Of a stretch of 64,000 bases of DNA, positions 24,230 to 34,516 are shown piece by piece. The notes beneath the pieces are model-generated. The model ran no database searches, had not been told where the DNA came from, and saw only the letters and a program-made list of their open reading frames with translations. Every line of letters starts with the position of its first letter. Positions within the stretch are counted from its first letter, which is position 1. The position numbers and the translations under genes were made by a program. Origin of the DNA: Galerina marginata (Eukaryota; Basidiomycota; Agaricomycetes; Agaricales; Galerinaceae); contig JAECYW010000003.1 in assembly GCA_023014335.1 (NCBI GenBank), positions 1,922,001 to 1,986,000 on the forward strand, read 5' to 3'.

Positions 24230-24519
24230 GGATCCTACAGAGGAAATTTGAGAATGGATGGTTATAACGCCGCCAAGTTCGCCTCGCAACACCAGTTACG
24301 AGTCTTTTACTTTGTAAAAGTGAGTTCTTTTAATCCACACGGACCCCTGGATTTTTGAAAACATGTAGATCCTGTTGAACCCCTGAGAAAAATACTGTGA
24401 TGCCATCAGACCGGGTAACTGGGCCCGTTTGCCGACCTCTTCGGCAACGTCAACATTCCTTCGTCTTTTCAACTTGTCCCTCTCCACCACCTTTCCCTCA
24501 TGCCACTCGCTCATCCCGC

Positions 24520-25915
24520 GGTGTCGAGCGTTCACGATTGCTGAACGGCGATCTCGACTATTTTCAATCAAGGTGAACAAGCTATTTCACGTCAATATAA
24601 AGTAGGAAACTTACTCAATACCCCAGCTCCGAGTCGTAGCCTTCAGATCACTTAACAACGAAATCGTGCTCCGGTCTTGGCTGGGTCATGTCGCAGAGGA
24701 TGACGGTGCAGGACGACAGTGTTGGAGGACAAGAAGATTTGCAAAGCTGCTACCTAATCGTGCCGTGCCGAACGATCAGCGATCTTGACGATTTCCAGTC
24801 ACGGTAAGCAAGATATCTTACATTAACATGAAATAGGACTCTTACTCACTTGATACTCTTGCAGCTCGGGCTCGTAAATTTTACCCCTAGTCTCTTCAAC
24901 TTGCACCCGTTGTGTCGCAGAGAAGGATGATGTCAGATGGCTTCGTAGACTGTCGGACAAACCGCTACCCGCGGCGCCGAATGATTCAGTTGTTGATGAT
25001 CGCTGAACAACAATCTCGACTATTTCCAAGGTATGTAAGCTATCTCACATCAACATGAAATATGGCACTCAATCAATACCAATGCAGCCGCAACAAAATT
25101 GTGGCCACGCCATTTACCCTGTGCAACTCGCGTCTATTGTCGCCCCATCATTGTCGTCGCATCAAAAACGGAGTCCGGAGTGCTGGCTTCGATCGTTCGC
25201 GAAGCTATTGAGCAAAGATGACCATACATATTCACGCGTTTTTGGCATGCACTTACAATGCAATTTCTGCCTCCCTCTCCACTACCCCGTCCGCCGTACG
25301 TCGTACAAGCTCTCAGCAAATCCTACGCCGTCCAACGTTCACAATTGCTGAACAGCGGTCTCGACTATTTCCAATCAAGGTAAGCAGCTATTTCACAAAA
25401 AACAGGACACTTACTCATTCGATACTTTTGCAGCCCTGCTCGTAGCCTTCAAAAAACTGACGAATCGTGGCCCGGGCCCCTTCGACTCGCATCGGTCCTG
25501 GCTGGGTCATTGTTGTCAGGCCAGCAAATCATCATAGCAGATGAAGTTGACGCCTCATTCCGAGCAACACAAACGAACAAGAGACTTACTGAAACTCATC
25601 TGCAACCGCTGCTATGTCTTACCCTGTAGCCATGCTGACCGTCGACCTGCCGTTGAATCCGCCAAAGTTCGCCACATCACCGATTCATTCTACCCCGCCC
25701 AACCTATCGTGAAGTATCAGAAAGGCCGCAGAACCAAAAGGACGTAGAAAACTCACTAGACATAACGGGGTCGTCTGCGTGTCCTTCAAGAGCATAGTTA
25801 CACTCTGGTAAGCAAACCATTCGCATCAACTTGAATTGTGCACTTACCTACTCGATATCCAAGCAGCCCTAGTCTCTCATCCCTTTAGTGCGTTCCAAAA
25901 CGAAATCGTGCTGCC
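24520..25915. repeat. degenerate array of about five intron-like repeat units
   Basis: Five places share an ordered set of short blocks: a GCTGAACRRCRATCTCGACTATTTCCA-like core, a GGTAAGC or close variant, a TATTTCAC/ATCAACATGAAAT middle, CTTACTCAATAC-like sequence, a (T)GCAGC, then AACGAAATCGTGCT or GGCTGGGTCAT blocks. The cores are near 24540, 24785, 25010, 25355 and 25770, spaced about 215-430 bases. On the minus strand the same blocks read as exon ends flanking GTAAG..AG introns, for instance LQEYQ then a donor near 24860, and NSRDRRSAIVN at 24524-24560. No unit has a long open frame. It looks like a multi-exon gene that was tandemly copied and then decayed. I do not recognise the family. 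Confidence 0.5.
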
Positions 25916-26645
25916 CTTCGTTGTACGGCCTCGATGCCCCATCACCTTCTTTGACTTCCATTCAGACCATTCCCAACGAGCAACAGTTTGTGTCTACACT
26001 GACTCAAGCCATGTCCGGTCATTGTCTAGTCTCAAATTCCTGATAGGATGCCTTTGGACGGCAGGAAATGTCCTTCCTTTGTGTTTGCTACCTGGATAAC
26101 AATGTGAAGGGTGTGCAAGGTTTTCAAGAGGCATTTTAGGAAATGGTGATACGTGCAGCTCTTGGCTGGGTCTTCAATCTGTTTCATGATGAACGCCTGC
26201 CTACTTTGTTTCTAACACCCCAGCGAACTCTCGTTACCAGACCATCGGAGAAGCTCCGAGGCCGCCGCCGTCATCATTGACATCTCGCTCCTCTGCACCG
26301 CTTTTGATAAGGGAGCGAACAGTTGCACGAAGCCCTGATCAAGTCGGTACCACAGCTACGGCTTGCCGAACTCACGTTGTGGGTGGTAAATGACATTGGA
26401 AATCATTTGATTAGGACATTGAGTACTGTGTGATTCAAACGTCAAGTGTTCTTTGTACAACCACTTGGGAAGGCCGTGAAGTTTCTGATAGGTCTCGCAA
26501 CTTGCAGCATGTCTTCTTTATTGTGCTTTTTCTAGAATTTGAACTCCAGGTTCTATTACCATGTTCAAAAACAAGTATTATTGTACTAGAAAATGGCCTT
26601 GTATCTATCTGCCATACACATGCAATATGGCCTCAAGCAAAGTAA
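25916..26645. other. gene-poor stretch before the F-box/LRR gene
   Basis: No supported gene. It should contain the promoter or missing first exon of the gene starting near 26646. A plus-strand ATG at 26593 opens a short frame (MALYLSAIHM) in a different phase from the F-box; I could not connect the two with a plausible intron. Confidence 0.35.
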
Positions 26646-28568
26646 AAGACGAGTACTGCCACGTGTAGCGGTGGCCCACAAAACAAGTCCATTTTGTCTG
26701 CCATACGGCGCTTACCACCAGAAATTCTGGAAATTATCTTCATTCATGTGGCTTCTTCCCCTTCTCTTTCGCTGAGCGCGGAAAGAAAAGAGCGTTATTA
26801 TATCTGCGACCTTCCCTGGAATGTATCCCAGGTATCTCTCCTCTGGAGGAGGGTTGCCCTAAGCACCCCTACATTATGGAGCCAGTTGCCCACTGTCGAC
26901 TTAGATCAATCACTCTCGGCAGCGCCAGAATATGTAGAATTTCTTACAGAACTAGTCGAACGCTCACGAAACGGCCCGCTTGACGTCCACATCCATGCTC
27001 GTTCCCTTTCCAACCAACGACTTCCACTATTTCATCTCTTACTGACGCAATCCCCCAGATGGAGAAGAGCGAGGCTTGAAGTTCGCTTCACCTCCCTTCT
27101 TATCTTTGAATCCATTAAAGGCCGGCTTTCTTCTCTGGAGGAACTGGTACTCAATATTTGGAGTCGCTCGAGAACGTTTGGACTTGCTACAGTCAGCCTT
27201 TTCGAACAAGCACCGCAACTTCGGAGGGTGGCACTTTCTGGATATTCCGAAGTTCGAGTCCTACTCCCCTCTGGATGTCTTGAAGAATATTGGCAAGGTT
27301 CCATCGATGGGGGCCAAATACACGTTGCCCTTTCCTCTCCCTCCTCGATGAAAATTCTCACTGCTATACACCTTCCTGAAAGCCGCATCCCTTGGTCACC
27401 TACCGTAATCCCCTATCTCACCGCCCTAAGGATTCGATTCCAGCAGTTCTCTGACCCTGCAAGTTTCCTTTGTAACCTAACCCTCCCCAGTGTTGAGGAA
27501 CTTCAGCTTGCATCACACACAAACATTTTGCCATCAGTTTTGTCCTTGACTGCACGGGCAGGTCGTTCTTCCGCATTGAAGAGGCTCTTCCTTAAGTGTC
27601 CAAACCATACACCTCATCAACTCACCGACCTTCTCAGACAGGTTCCACTCTTAACACACATCCATGTTACTTTGCCGCCTATTGAGGATATCCACTTTCT
27701 TGAAACCGGAAATGGCCCTCCCATTGTACCGCTTCTACAGATTTGTGAATTCGACGTTGATGTTGATCTTGAATTCATGAACAACGACATAATCCGGCAA
27801 TTAAAATCTCTTGCTATAGCTCGCTGCGAGATAGCCTGTACACCGCCGATTGGAAGTGCCAATGAAGGCGGTCTGACCAGTCGTATAAGGGCAATTTACA
27901 TCCACTTCGGCTCGCTTGATTCTGAACCTCGACAAAAGCTCTTCCATGATTGGACCACTACGGAAACTACAACCCGACTGATTCACTTGAAAGAGACATT
28001 AATATCCCAGATTCCAGAAGTGTACCGTTTCGAAACAAGACCTAGGAAGGTGTCAAGCTTGTGGGACACTCCTTCCCATACACTTCTGTCCATCGAAAAT
28101 ATCAAAGGGATTACTGGGCAAGAAATCTATGTGAGTTTCCTAGCTAAGTACCTCTCCACGGCAGTTAGAGTACCTTTCCTGGTTCTAATCAATTGCTCTG
28201 TATAAGGAGTCAGGCATTCATTGCACCATCCACCGTTTAATATCCTGGTCTTCCCCGGAGCACCCTGTGCATACGCTCAGCCCATCTGCAATTCGAATTT
28301 TAGAAAAGTGGGATTTGGCATTGAAGGCCGACCTACATAAAGTCAGGTGGGTGATCAAGGACAAAAGATCGCTCGTTTATATATCATCGTTCAACAGTAA
28401 GTCAACATTTGCAATTAAGCCCTTGTTCGATTATATTCATAACTATCTTACGGTCTAGCAATACGCTTACGCTCGGCTAACGAAGCAGTCAAAATAGCTT
28501 TTGGGGTCAAAGATAGTGATATTGACCCCTCTGATGCATGTTGGCATCCGTTCTACGATGAAAATTGA
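26646..28568 (+). CDS. F-box protein with LRR-like region, 5' end unresolved
   Basis: Exons: open from 26646 to 28130, then 28207-28396 and 28459-28568. The first exon reads NKSILSAIRRLPPEILEIIFIHV, a canonical mushroom F-box with its preceding helix, then CDLPWNVSQVSLLWRRVALSTPTLWSQL. Leucine-rich stretches follow (LEELVLNIWS, LRRVALSGY, VEELQLASH). Both downstream introns are clean GT..AG and restore the frame to a TGA at 28566-28568, so the 3' part looks functional. No ATG lies upstream in frame before the TAA at 26643-26645, so either a small first exon was missed or the 5' end has been lost. It is not a close relative of the F-box pair at 20714 and 28807. Confidence 0.72.
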
Positions 28569-28806
28569 TACACAGGACCGGTAACGCTTTATTGACTTGA
28601 CTCGGGGGTAAATTAGTGAATCGTTTATAGGAAGAGCTAACAGAAATAATATCAATGTTTAGTTCTCTCTTCTAGGTTGCACGGGCTTACACTGCCATTC
28701 TATGGATGATGGAAGTACGATAACACCTGAACGCCGTATTTATTCGGGGTTTTATTTACTCCTCATCTACGACATAAACAACGCACTTGAATATTACGAT
28801 GCGCTA
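28569..28806. other. 3' flank shared with the F-box paralogue
   Basis: From about 28730 this matches the 3' flank of the gene at 20714-22321 (GCCGTAT..TTTACTCCTCATCTACGACATA), marking one edge of the duplicated segment. Confidence 0.5.
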
Positions 28807-30316
28807 TTACACTTTCTCTGGTTCGTGAACACTGACTTGCGTTGACTTCCAAGTCAACGTTAAGCCCACCGAATTTGCCCCATAATAATCTCGGTCCTCC
28901 TGTGTAATTTCAGGGCATTCTCCAGTAACAGTCAAATACCTCAAACGAACCCTCTCTCCATCTGACTCATCACTATCCGAGTCATTCTCGTCCTCAGCCT
29001 CGGAGAACTTGTTCTGAGCGTCGATGAACTCTCGCATCCCACGCGAGGTGAAGTTTTTGCAATCACGGACGGAGCGATGAAATACCGACAGAATGACGGG
29101 CCCTGAAAGGATCGTTTGAAATGTTCTTGATCCCGGGTTTGAGCCAATCCAATAGGGTGTCATCAAATGCTTCGCAAGACCGGATTTCAAGTTCGGATCC
29201 CGACCATACTTCGAGTATATTGCGCAAACCAGTACCACTTTCATCCGAGAGGCCTTTCAACGAGTCCTCTATATTCTCCAACAGAAGTACACGGCCGCGC
29301 TGTTTCTGACGAATGATCGGTATTTCGCAGTTAGTGAAGGACTGACATTCGCGGGAAGTGACATTCACAAGGGAGTAGAACTGAGAGAGGAAACCATGGC
29401 AGACGTTTTTGAAATTGATTCTGGGACAAGAAATCTTGTGGACCACCGCACCGCGTTTGCGAGGTTCGTCGTCATATTCATAGGATAGGTAAAGATGGGA
29501 TAAGCTCAGAGAGTTTAAACGACTAGAAAGAAAGTGAACAAATGTTGGCAACGTGAAAAATCCGCGGTTGACGAAGCCGAATGACGAAATGGTGAGGTCT
29601 AGGTTAGACCGTCCCGATAGCATCTCCCGAAGCCAGTTAGGGTGGTGGAGTGCAAGATACATGAAACAAAACCCCGTCAACGATAAATCGACCAGCTTCG
29701 GGAAACATTGGGACAAAGATTTTTCATCCGTTGTGGGGTTGGCCCAAGTGTCGATACGTCTTTTATTGTCATCGTCGATGGCCATGTTGCACTCTAGGCG
29801 AAGTGTTTTGAGATTGGTTGCCGGTTCTTCAAAGAATCTAGTTGGAAGGGGAAGAGAGGACGGGCATGCCACCTCGAAAATAACGGATTCGCAGCGGTGC
29901 AAGTGAGGATGGAACGCTTTGGTAATCGCAGCTACTCGACGGGCTTCGCGCGTGCGATCCACCATTTTGAACTCGGTCGCACTACTAAAAACCACTACTT
30001 CAAGCGTCTCCGGGTAATCCGACCACGAAAATGCGTCGAGAAAGGGTGTAGGGTCGCGGGTCACATCGAATACGACGCGATTCCAGCATTTCGGGATTCG
30101 AGAGACGATATCGTACCACAGCTTGCATACATTGGCGGCGTTGAAAGGGAAATTTGTGCGCAACCTGGCGTTCTTTTCTTCCCATTGCACAGGCGGTGCA
30201 TTGTATATGTTCTTGTCCGTATGCACCGACATCGGCTTGATTGAGAGGGAGAACAGAGCTTTCAAAATTTCTCTGTGAATTTCATTAGGGAGGCGGTTGA
30301 TAGATGCACCCGCCAT
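28807..30316 (-). pseudogene. F-box paralogue broken by a 2-base deletion
   Basis: It aligns nearly end to end with the intact gene at 20714-22321, from MAGASINRLPNEIHREILKAL to DYYGANSVGLTLTWK. The frame runs 417 codons, then shifts near 29065-29080. There the intact gene has codons for GISSLSIRDCKNF, while this copy reads GISSLRP and a stop; the alignment shows two bases missing between the TCGCT and CCGTGATTGC blocks. The rest of the homology continues in the next frame (VRDCKNFTSRGMREFIDAQ) to a stop at 28807. A further in-frame loss removes about 30 residues (the LGQNEGSLHNGHHS region) just upstream of the shift. A truncated 417-residue product with the F-box intact could still be made. 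Confidence 0.82.
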
Positions 30317-30639
30317 TTTGTCGTTGGCGGTATGGTCGCCTACCGACGGTGCTTGGTAGGGAAAAATCAGTTCCAGTGTGCGGTGGTGGTCTATTGCGAA
30401 AGGGCGGGAGGAAGCCTTTGGGCGGAAGGAAGATTTTCAATTTATGTCGTGCATTACTGGGCATGTGATAGGGGGGCGCTACATAGGGGCCTCAACCAGC
30501 TCCGAGAAATTGGGAAAATGTAGACTGTGACCATATTATCGCAGGTCCCACTGGCATGACGACAGAAGGTTTCAGAAGCGTATTGCATTTTGAGTGTCAA
30601 GAGGGCTTGCTTTACCTCTGTGATGTGAAGAGTTTGCGC

Positions 30640-31420
30640 CCGCCATACACAGATGGTGTTTGACAGTAGGGAAACAGTGAGCAGTCATCGATTTGCAATG
30701 GGATTTAGGGTTCCGTGAGTAATTGGCCGTGAATTTCTAACACATGTTACTAACATTCGAGGTCCCAAGGTATTTCTAACATACTGTTACTAACATTTCT
30801 AACATTTTTGTTACTAACAAGTGAGAAATTATTTTCTAACCTCGTTAGTAACATCAAGGTATGTTAGAAATTGTTAGAAATTGAGGCAAATTCAAGGCAA
30901 GCTCCCCCGGCCGTCAGTTTGTGCAGAAAAACCATTGCGCTGACCCTCGGATACCGATGGATCTCTGAGTCCAAGCCATACCTTCAGGGCTTTTCCCAAT
31001 TTGTGCTCGAGACACAACTCCATAGCCATATATACACTTGACCGCATTCATAAACGACGCTTCTGGGAGCTATATATTAAACCAGACAGTCAGAATCCAA
31101 AGGTATTGGGTTTGAAGAGACGAATTTTTTTTGAAATGCCTTGCGCCATGCTCAAACCTTGAAAATTCGGAATTTCTGGCTTACGGCTTTCGGGATATAG
31201 GTGGTCAATTTCTAACAATTTCTAACATGCCAAAAAGTACCTGCTGGAGCCCAGATGTTAGTAACATGTTAGTAACATGTTACTAACACGAATTTCTAAC
31301 ATATGTTACGAATTGGGCAATTACTCACGGAACCCTAATGGGATTCGATGGCGGAAGCATCATGTGATAGGGGAGGGGGCTTCAACCACTGAACCAGACC
31401 AGAACCTTCAACCAATCCAC
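30640..31420 (-). pseudogene. relic of a third F-box copy, start-codon and upstream region only
   Basis: Left of the MITE the sequence CCCGCCAT (start codon context of the F-box pair, minus strand) is followed by GGTGTTTG..AGTAGGGAAA..CAGTGAG, matching GGTGCTTGGTAGGGAAA..CCAGTGAG upstream of the intact copy. Right of the MITE, CGATGGCGGAAG, CATGTGATAGGGG and GGGGCTTCAACC match the next blocks in the same order. Removing the MITE and one target duplication makes the similarity continuous. No coding part beyond the start region is seen. Confidence 0.55.
30706..31337. mobile_element. hAT-type MITE (non-autonomous DNA transposon), 632 bp
   Basis: Perfect 20-base terminal inverted repeats, TAGGGTTCCGTGAGTAATTG at 30706-30725 and its complement at 31318-31337, extend to 23 bases with one mismatch. 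Both ends are flanked by the 8-base direct repeat ATGGGATT (30698-30705 and 31338-31345). An 8-bp target duplication with termini of the (C/T)AGGG kind is typical of hAT elements. Inside, many TTTCTAACA and TGTTA(G/C)TAACA motifs cluster near both ends, like hAT subterminal transposase-binding repeats. No transposase frame is present, so it must be mobilised in trans. Confidence 0.9.
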
Positions 31421-31646
31421 TACAGATTGGAATTTTGTTTTTACCATTTCATTTCCAACTCTTTCAACACATGGTATAAAAAGGGATCACCGAATATTGT
31501 CATCTAATCTAATTATGTTTGCGTTCAACTTCGACTTCAACTTCAACCTTGTATCTCCAGCCTCACCCCCACCGCCGTGCCACCACTAACCGTAATATGT
31601 TATGTATGCAAAAAGAGAGCGAGAAAGTCCGGGAAAACAAACGCAC
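31338..31646. other. intergenic, 3' flank of OLE1
   Basis: The left 80 bases belong to the F-box relic. The rest, with TTCAACTTCGACTTCAACTT short repeats near 31526, lies downstream of the desaturase stop and holds no gene. Confidence 0.4.
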
Positions 31647-33258
31647 TCAACTGAGCATGCCCTCGCCGTCCGAGTACGCTGTGCTACTACCATAGGGCGA
31701 GCTGAGTTCGTTGTACCGTGCGATCTTTAGCCGTTGGCTGGGTGGGATGGCTTTGTCTTCCAGACCTTGGCGCATCCCTCCGTGTAGCACACCTACACGT
31801 TTCATCGCGAGCAGCTGTATGGTGGAAAGTAACGGTCAGCGACGCACAAGGAGGAAAGGGCTCGTGAACGTACGTTGTGCGCCGCGTTCGAGTGGTCATA
31901 GACGCCGCCGAAGAACGCTGTCGTCGCGTCCTTGCCGATCATCTTCACCAGCAGATGGGGACCACCGGGATGCTCATCAATGAATGACGAGACGTCGTGG
32001 ATGAATCCGGAAATAAGGATGAGTGGTCGCTTTGTCGCTTGCTCCTGGTCTACAAAAAGAACATCAATACGGTGTCGGATAAAAAAGGCTAATGAAACGC
32101 ACAGCTCTCCCAGCTGATGACAGGCAGGTCGTCGCTGTTGGTAGGCCACGCAAGTCTCTCTTGTGTCTCCTTCAGCTTCTTTAATTCCATGGTCAGTTGT
32201 CCCTTGCGAACTTCGTTTTCGGGGAAGACCTATGTAGATGTTTAGAAAATTAGGACGAAGACGCAAGGTCAACCGCATACCTTGAGATGGCTGGCGAGTC
32301 CGAGCTTCTGGCAAGCTCTGATGAACCATTTGGTGGGGTCGTACTGGTACCACTTGATAGCATTACGGTAGTCCATCGGGAATTGATGGTGGAAATTGTG
32401 ATAACCTTCTCCAATCGTCACGAGGGCGGTCGCAAAATGGTCGCGGGGGGTATGCTTGTCATCGAAAGGAGTCTCGCCAAGCCAGTGAGCCAGGGAGTTG
32501 ACGCAGAAAGTTGACTGGAGCGCATATAGTCAGGACCGCAGTCATAAAAAAAAAATTAAACGCACGTGATGAACAAAGCACAACCTCAGGACACCTGCGT
32601 AGACGTACCCACCACGGGCGTCGTTCCAGAGCAGCCATGGGATAATAGTGGGAATGACGAAGCTGACAATAAGGATCATGGGGATGTAGTGCTTGTGCTG
32701 CCACCTGACGACGGGGTTTTTGCTCAAGTCGCTGACGTCGGCCACGCCAGGTTTGCGGCGGGGCTTGAGGAGCATCCAGCCGATGTGAGAATAGAAGAAA
32801 CCCTTGTGGGCGTTATAAGGGTCGAGGTCGGTGTCGGTGTAACGATGGTGGGCACGGTGACCCCTTGACCACCATTTGATTGAGCCTTCAACGGCTCCAG
32901 CTCCGGCAACTGCGAGGAAATATTGAAGAGGCAAGGACGCGTTGTACGAGCGATGTGCCCATAGGCGATGGTACCCCGCTGTGATGCCCAAACCCGTGAA
33001 GAAGTAGTAGAAAATGGAGAATAGGAACGTCTCCCAGCGGAGTTTGGTGAAGTAGGCGCCAATGAGGCCCAGGAATGGGGTTACACAGAGAATGGCAACG
33101 TTGAGCCAGTTAAGGTCGTCACGCATGTTCTCCCATTTGAAAGGCGGGAGGGGTTTCACGGTTTTGAGGGTGTGCTGGACATAGTTGTCGGGGATGTTGA
33201 GGTCGGCGGGAGAGGTGTCGTCGGCACGAACACCAGCGCGCTTTTTCTCTGAAGCCAT
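31647..33258 (-). CDS. OLE1: stearoyl-CoA (delta-9) desaturase with fused cytochrome b5 domain
   Basis: Exons 33258-32566, 32514-32281, 32229-32103, 32049-31874 and 31814-31647 give 465 residues. The enzyme puts a cis-9 double bond into palmitoyl- and stearoyl-CoA in the ER membrane, using O2 and electrons from its own cytochrome b5 domain. The three di-iron histidine boxes are intact: HRLWAH (about 97-102), HRAHH (134-138) and HNFHH (270-274). Hydrophobic segments at about 50-70, 78-95, 112-125 and 200-220 fit four membrane spans. The C-terminal domain has the haem motif HPGG (about 378-381) and a second histidine near 404-409. Length and layout match fungal OLE1. The gene is probably under fatty-acid control, but no operator can be read here. 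Confidence 0.96.
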
Positions 33259-33905
33259 GGTAGACGACGTTGAAGTCGTGGCAGTAAGAAAGAAAGAAAT
33301 GGGGCGTGAGCGAAGAAAAAGTGGAACGGGATACAGGGCTGAGTATTTATGGCGTGGGCATCATTTCTTTGGGGATTCACTCTGCATAAATTCATTGACC
33401 GGAATAGACCTGTCACGCGGCCTTGCCGGTCCCATCTTTCCTCCCAAATTCCACTCTCCTGATTTGGCCATCCTCCAGCTCCTCTCCTCCTCAATTTCCA
33501 GTGTTTTCTGCGCCATTTCCGAGCGACGTTAAGAGGTTTCGACCTCCAAAGTCACGATCACGTGCTATTTGCAAATTTTGGGGAGCCCATAAATGGAAGT
33601 CTGTACTCCAATTGCATGTGTTTGTTTCCGTCTCGACTCTTTCGTGACGTCGCCGAAGGTTTACTCAGCGCCCACGCCAAGGTTTGCCTAAGTTCCCCAA
33701 AGTCATTGAACTGGTCGATACCGCAGCTGCAATCCGTCTCTTCATTCGTAACGGGGATCTCCGCACTCGTCATAACATGCATAACAAGGTGGTGCTTATT
33801 ATACGATGGCGCTCTGGGTCGGGTCCATTGAAAGCGGTGTGCAGAATCACACATGTACATGTGTGAAAATTGCATGCGAGGCGTTCTGGAGTTGACTCTG
33901 GAGTG
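33259..33905. other. intergenic between OLE1 promoter and retrotransposon
   Basis: It contains the upstream region of OLE1. No gene is supported; plus-strand frames of 75-90 codons lack motifs. A 20-base palindrome lies at 33847-33866, about 40 bases from the retrotransposon edge. Confidence 0.4.
33847..33866. repeat. 20-bp perfect palindrome
   Basis: TCACACATGTACATGTGTGA is fully self-complementary. It could be a dimeric factor site or a hairpin near the element end. Function unknown. Confidence 0.6.
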
Positions 33906-34005
33906 TCCAGCTTCATCTCACGACGGGTGTCAAAGGTCATGCTGAAGAGCTGAGGTTGGGTTGGGTCAGCGGAGCTGACGCAGAACACAGGCATGATTGA
34001 GCCGC
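33906..34005 (-). repeat. split direct repeat B2
   Basis: 100 bases identical by eye to 34356-34455, beginning TCCAGCTTCATCTCACGACG and ending TGAGCCGC on the plus strand. It is the 3' terminus of the element. Confidence 0.88.
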
Positions 34006-34181
34006 GGGTGGGCGGGTTAATCAGCTTGTGCATGAGCTCTATCAGCATGTAGTGAACTTTACACCTTGAGACTAAAGCTAATGAATGAATTTTTATGAAC
34101 CTCGGGAGTAAGTAAAACTAAAATTCTGTTGATTACAGTTTCAGAAGGCAACAAAGATATAAATAAGGGATGGGTGGGTGG

Positions 34182-34355
34182 GTGAAAATGAGGAGAATGG
34201 ACAGGCAGGTAAAGTTGAACGGTGCGTGCAGCGAGTAGGAGCGCCGCAGCGGTTGAGGAAAGCGATGAGCTAGCACTCCTACTCTTGCCGCTCAGCTGGA
34301 CGCCGTGACCGGCTAATCCCGGCTACGCGAGGGAACCGCCGGTAACAAGGCTAAC
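34182..34355 (-). repeat. split direct repeat A2
   Basis: 174 bases identical by eye to 39035-39208, beginning GTGAAAATGAGGAGAATGG on the plus strand. It directly abuts B1. Confidence 0.88.
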
Positions 34356-34455
34356 TCCAGCTTCATCTCACGACGGGTGTCAAAGGTCATGCTGAAGAGC
34401 TGAGGTTGGGTTGGGTCAGCGGAGCTGACGCAGAACACAGGCATGATTGAGCCGC
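34356..34455 (-). repeat. split direct repeat B1
   Basis: 100 bases identical by eye to 33906-34005. It joins A2 without a gap, giving the B1-A2 junction expected from a circular intermediate. Confidence 0.88.
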
Positions 34456-34516
34456 TTACCCAAAAACCAAGATTGCGGCGAGAATCACCGCCAAACCCAA
34501 CCAAAGGCTACTTGAG

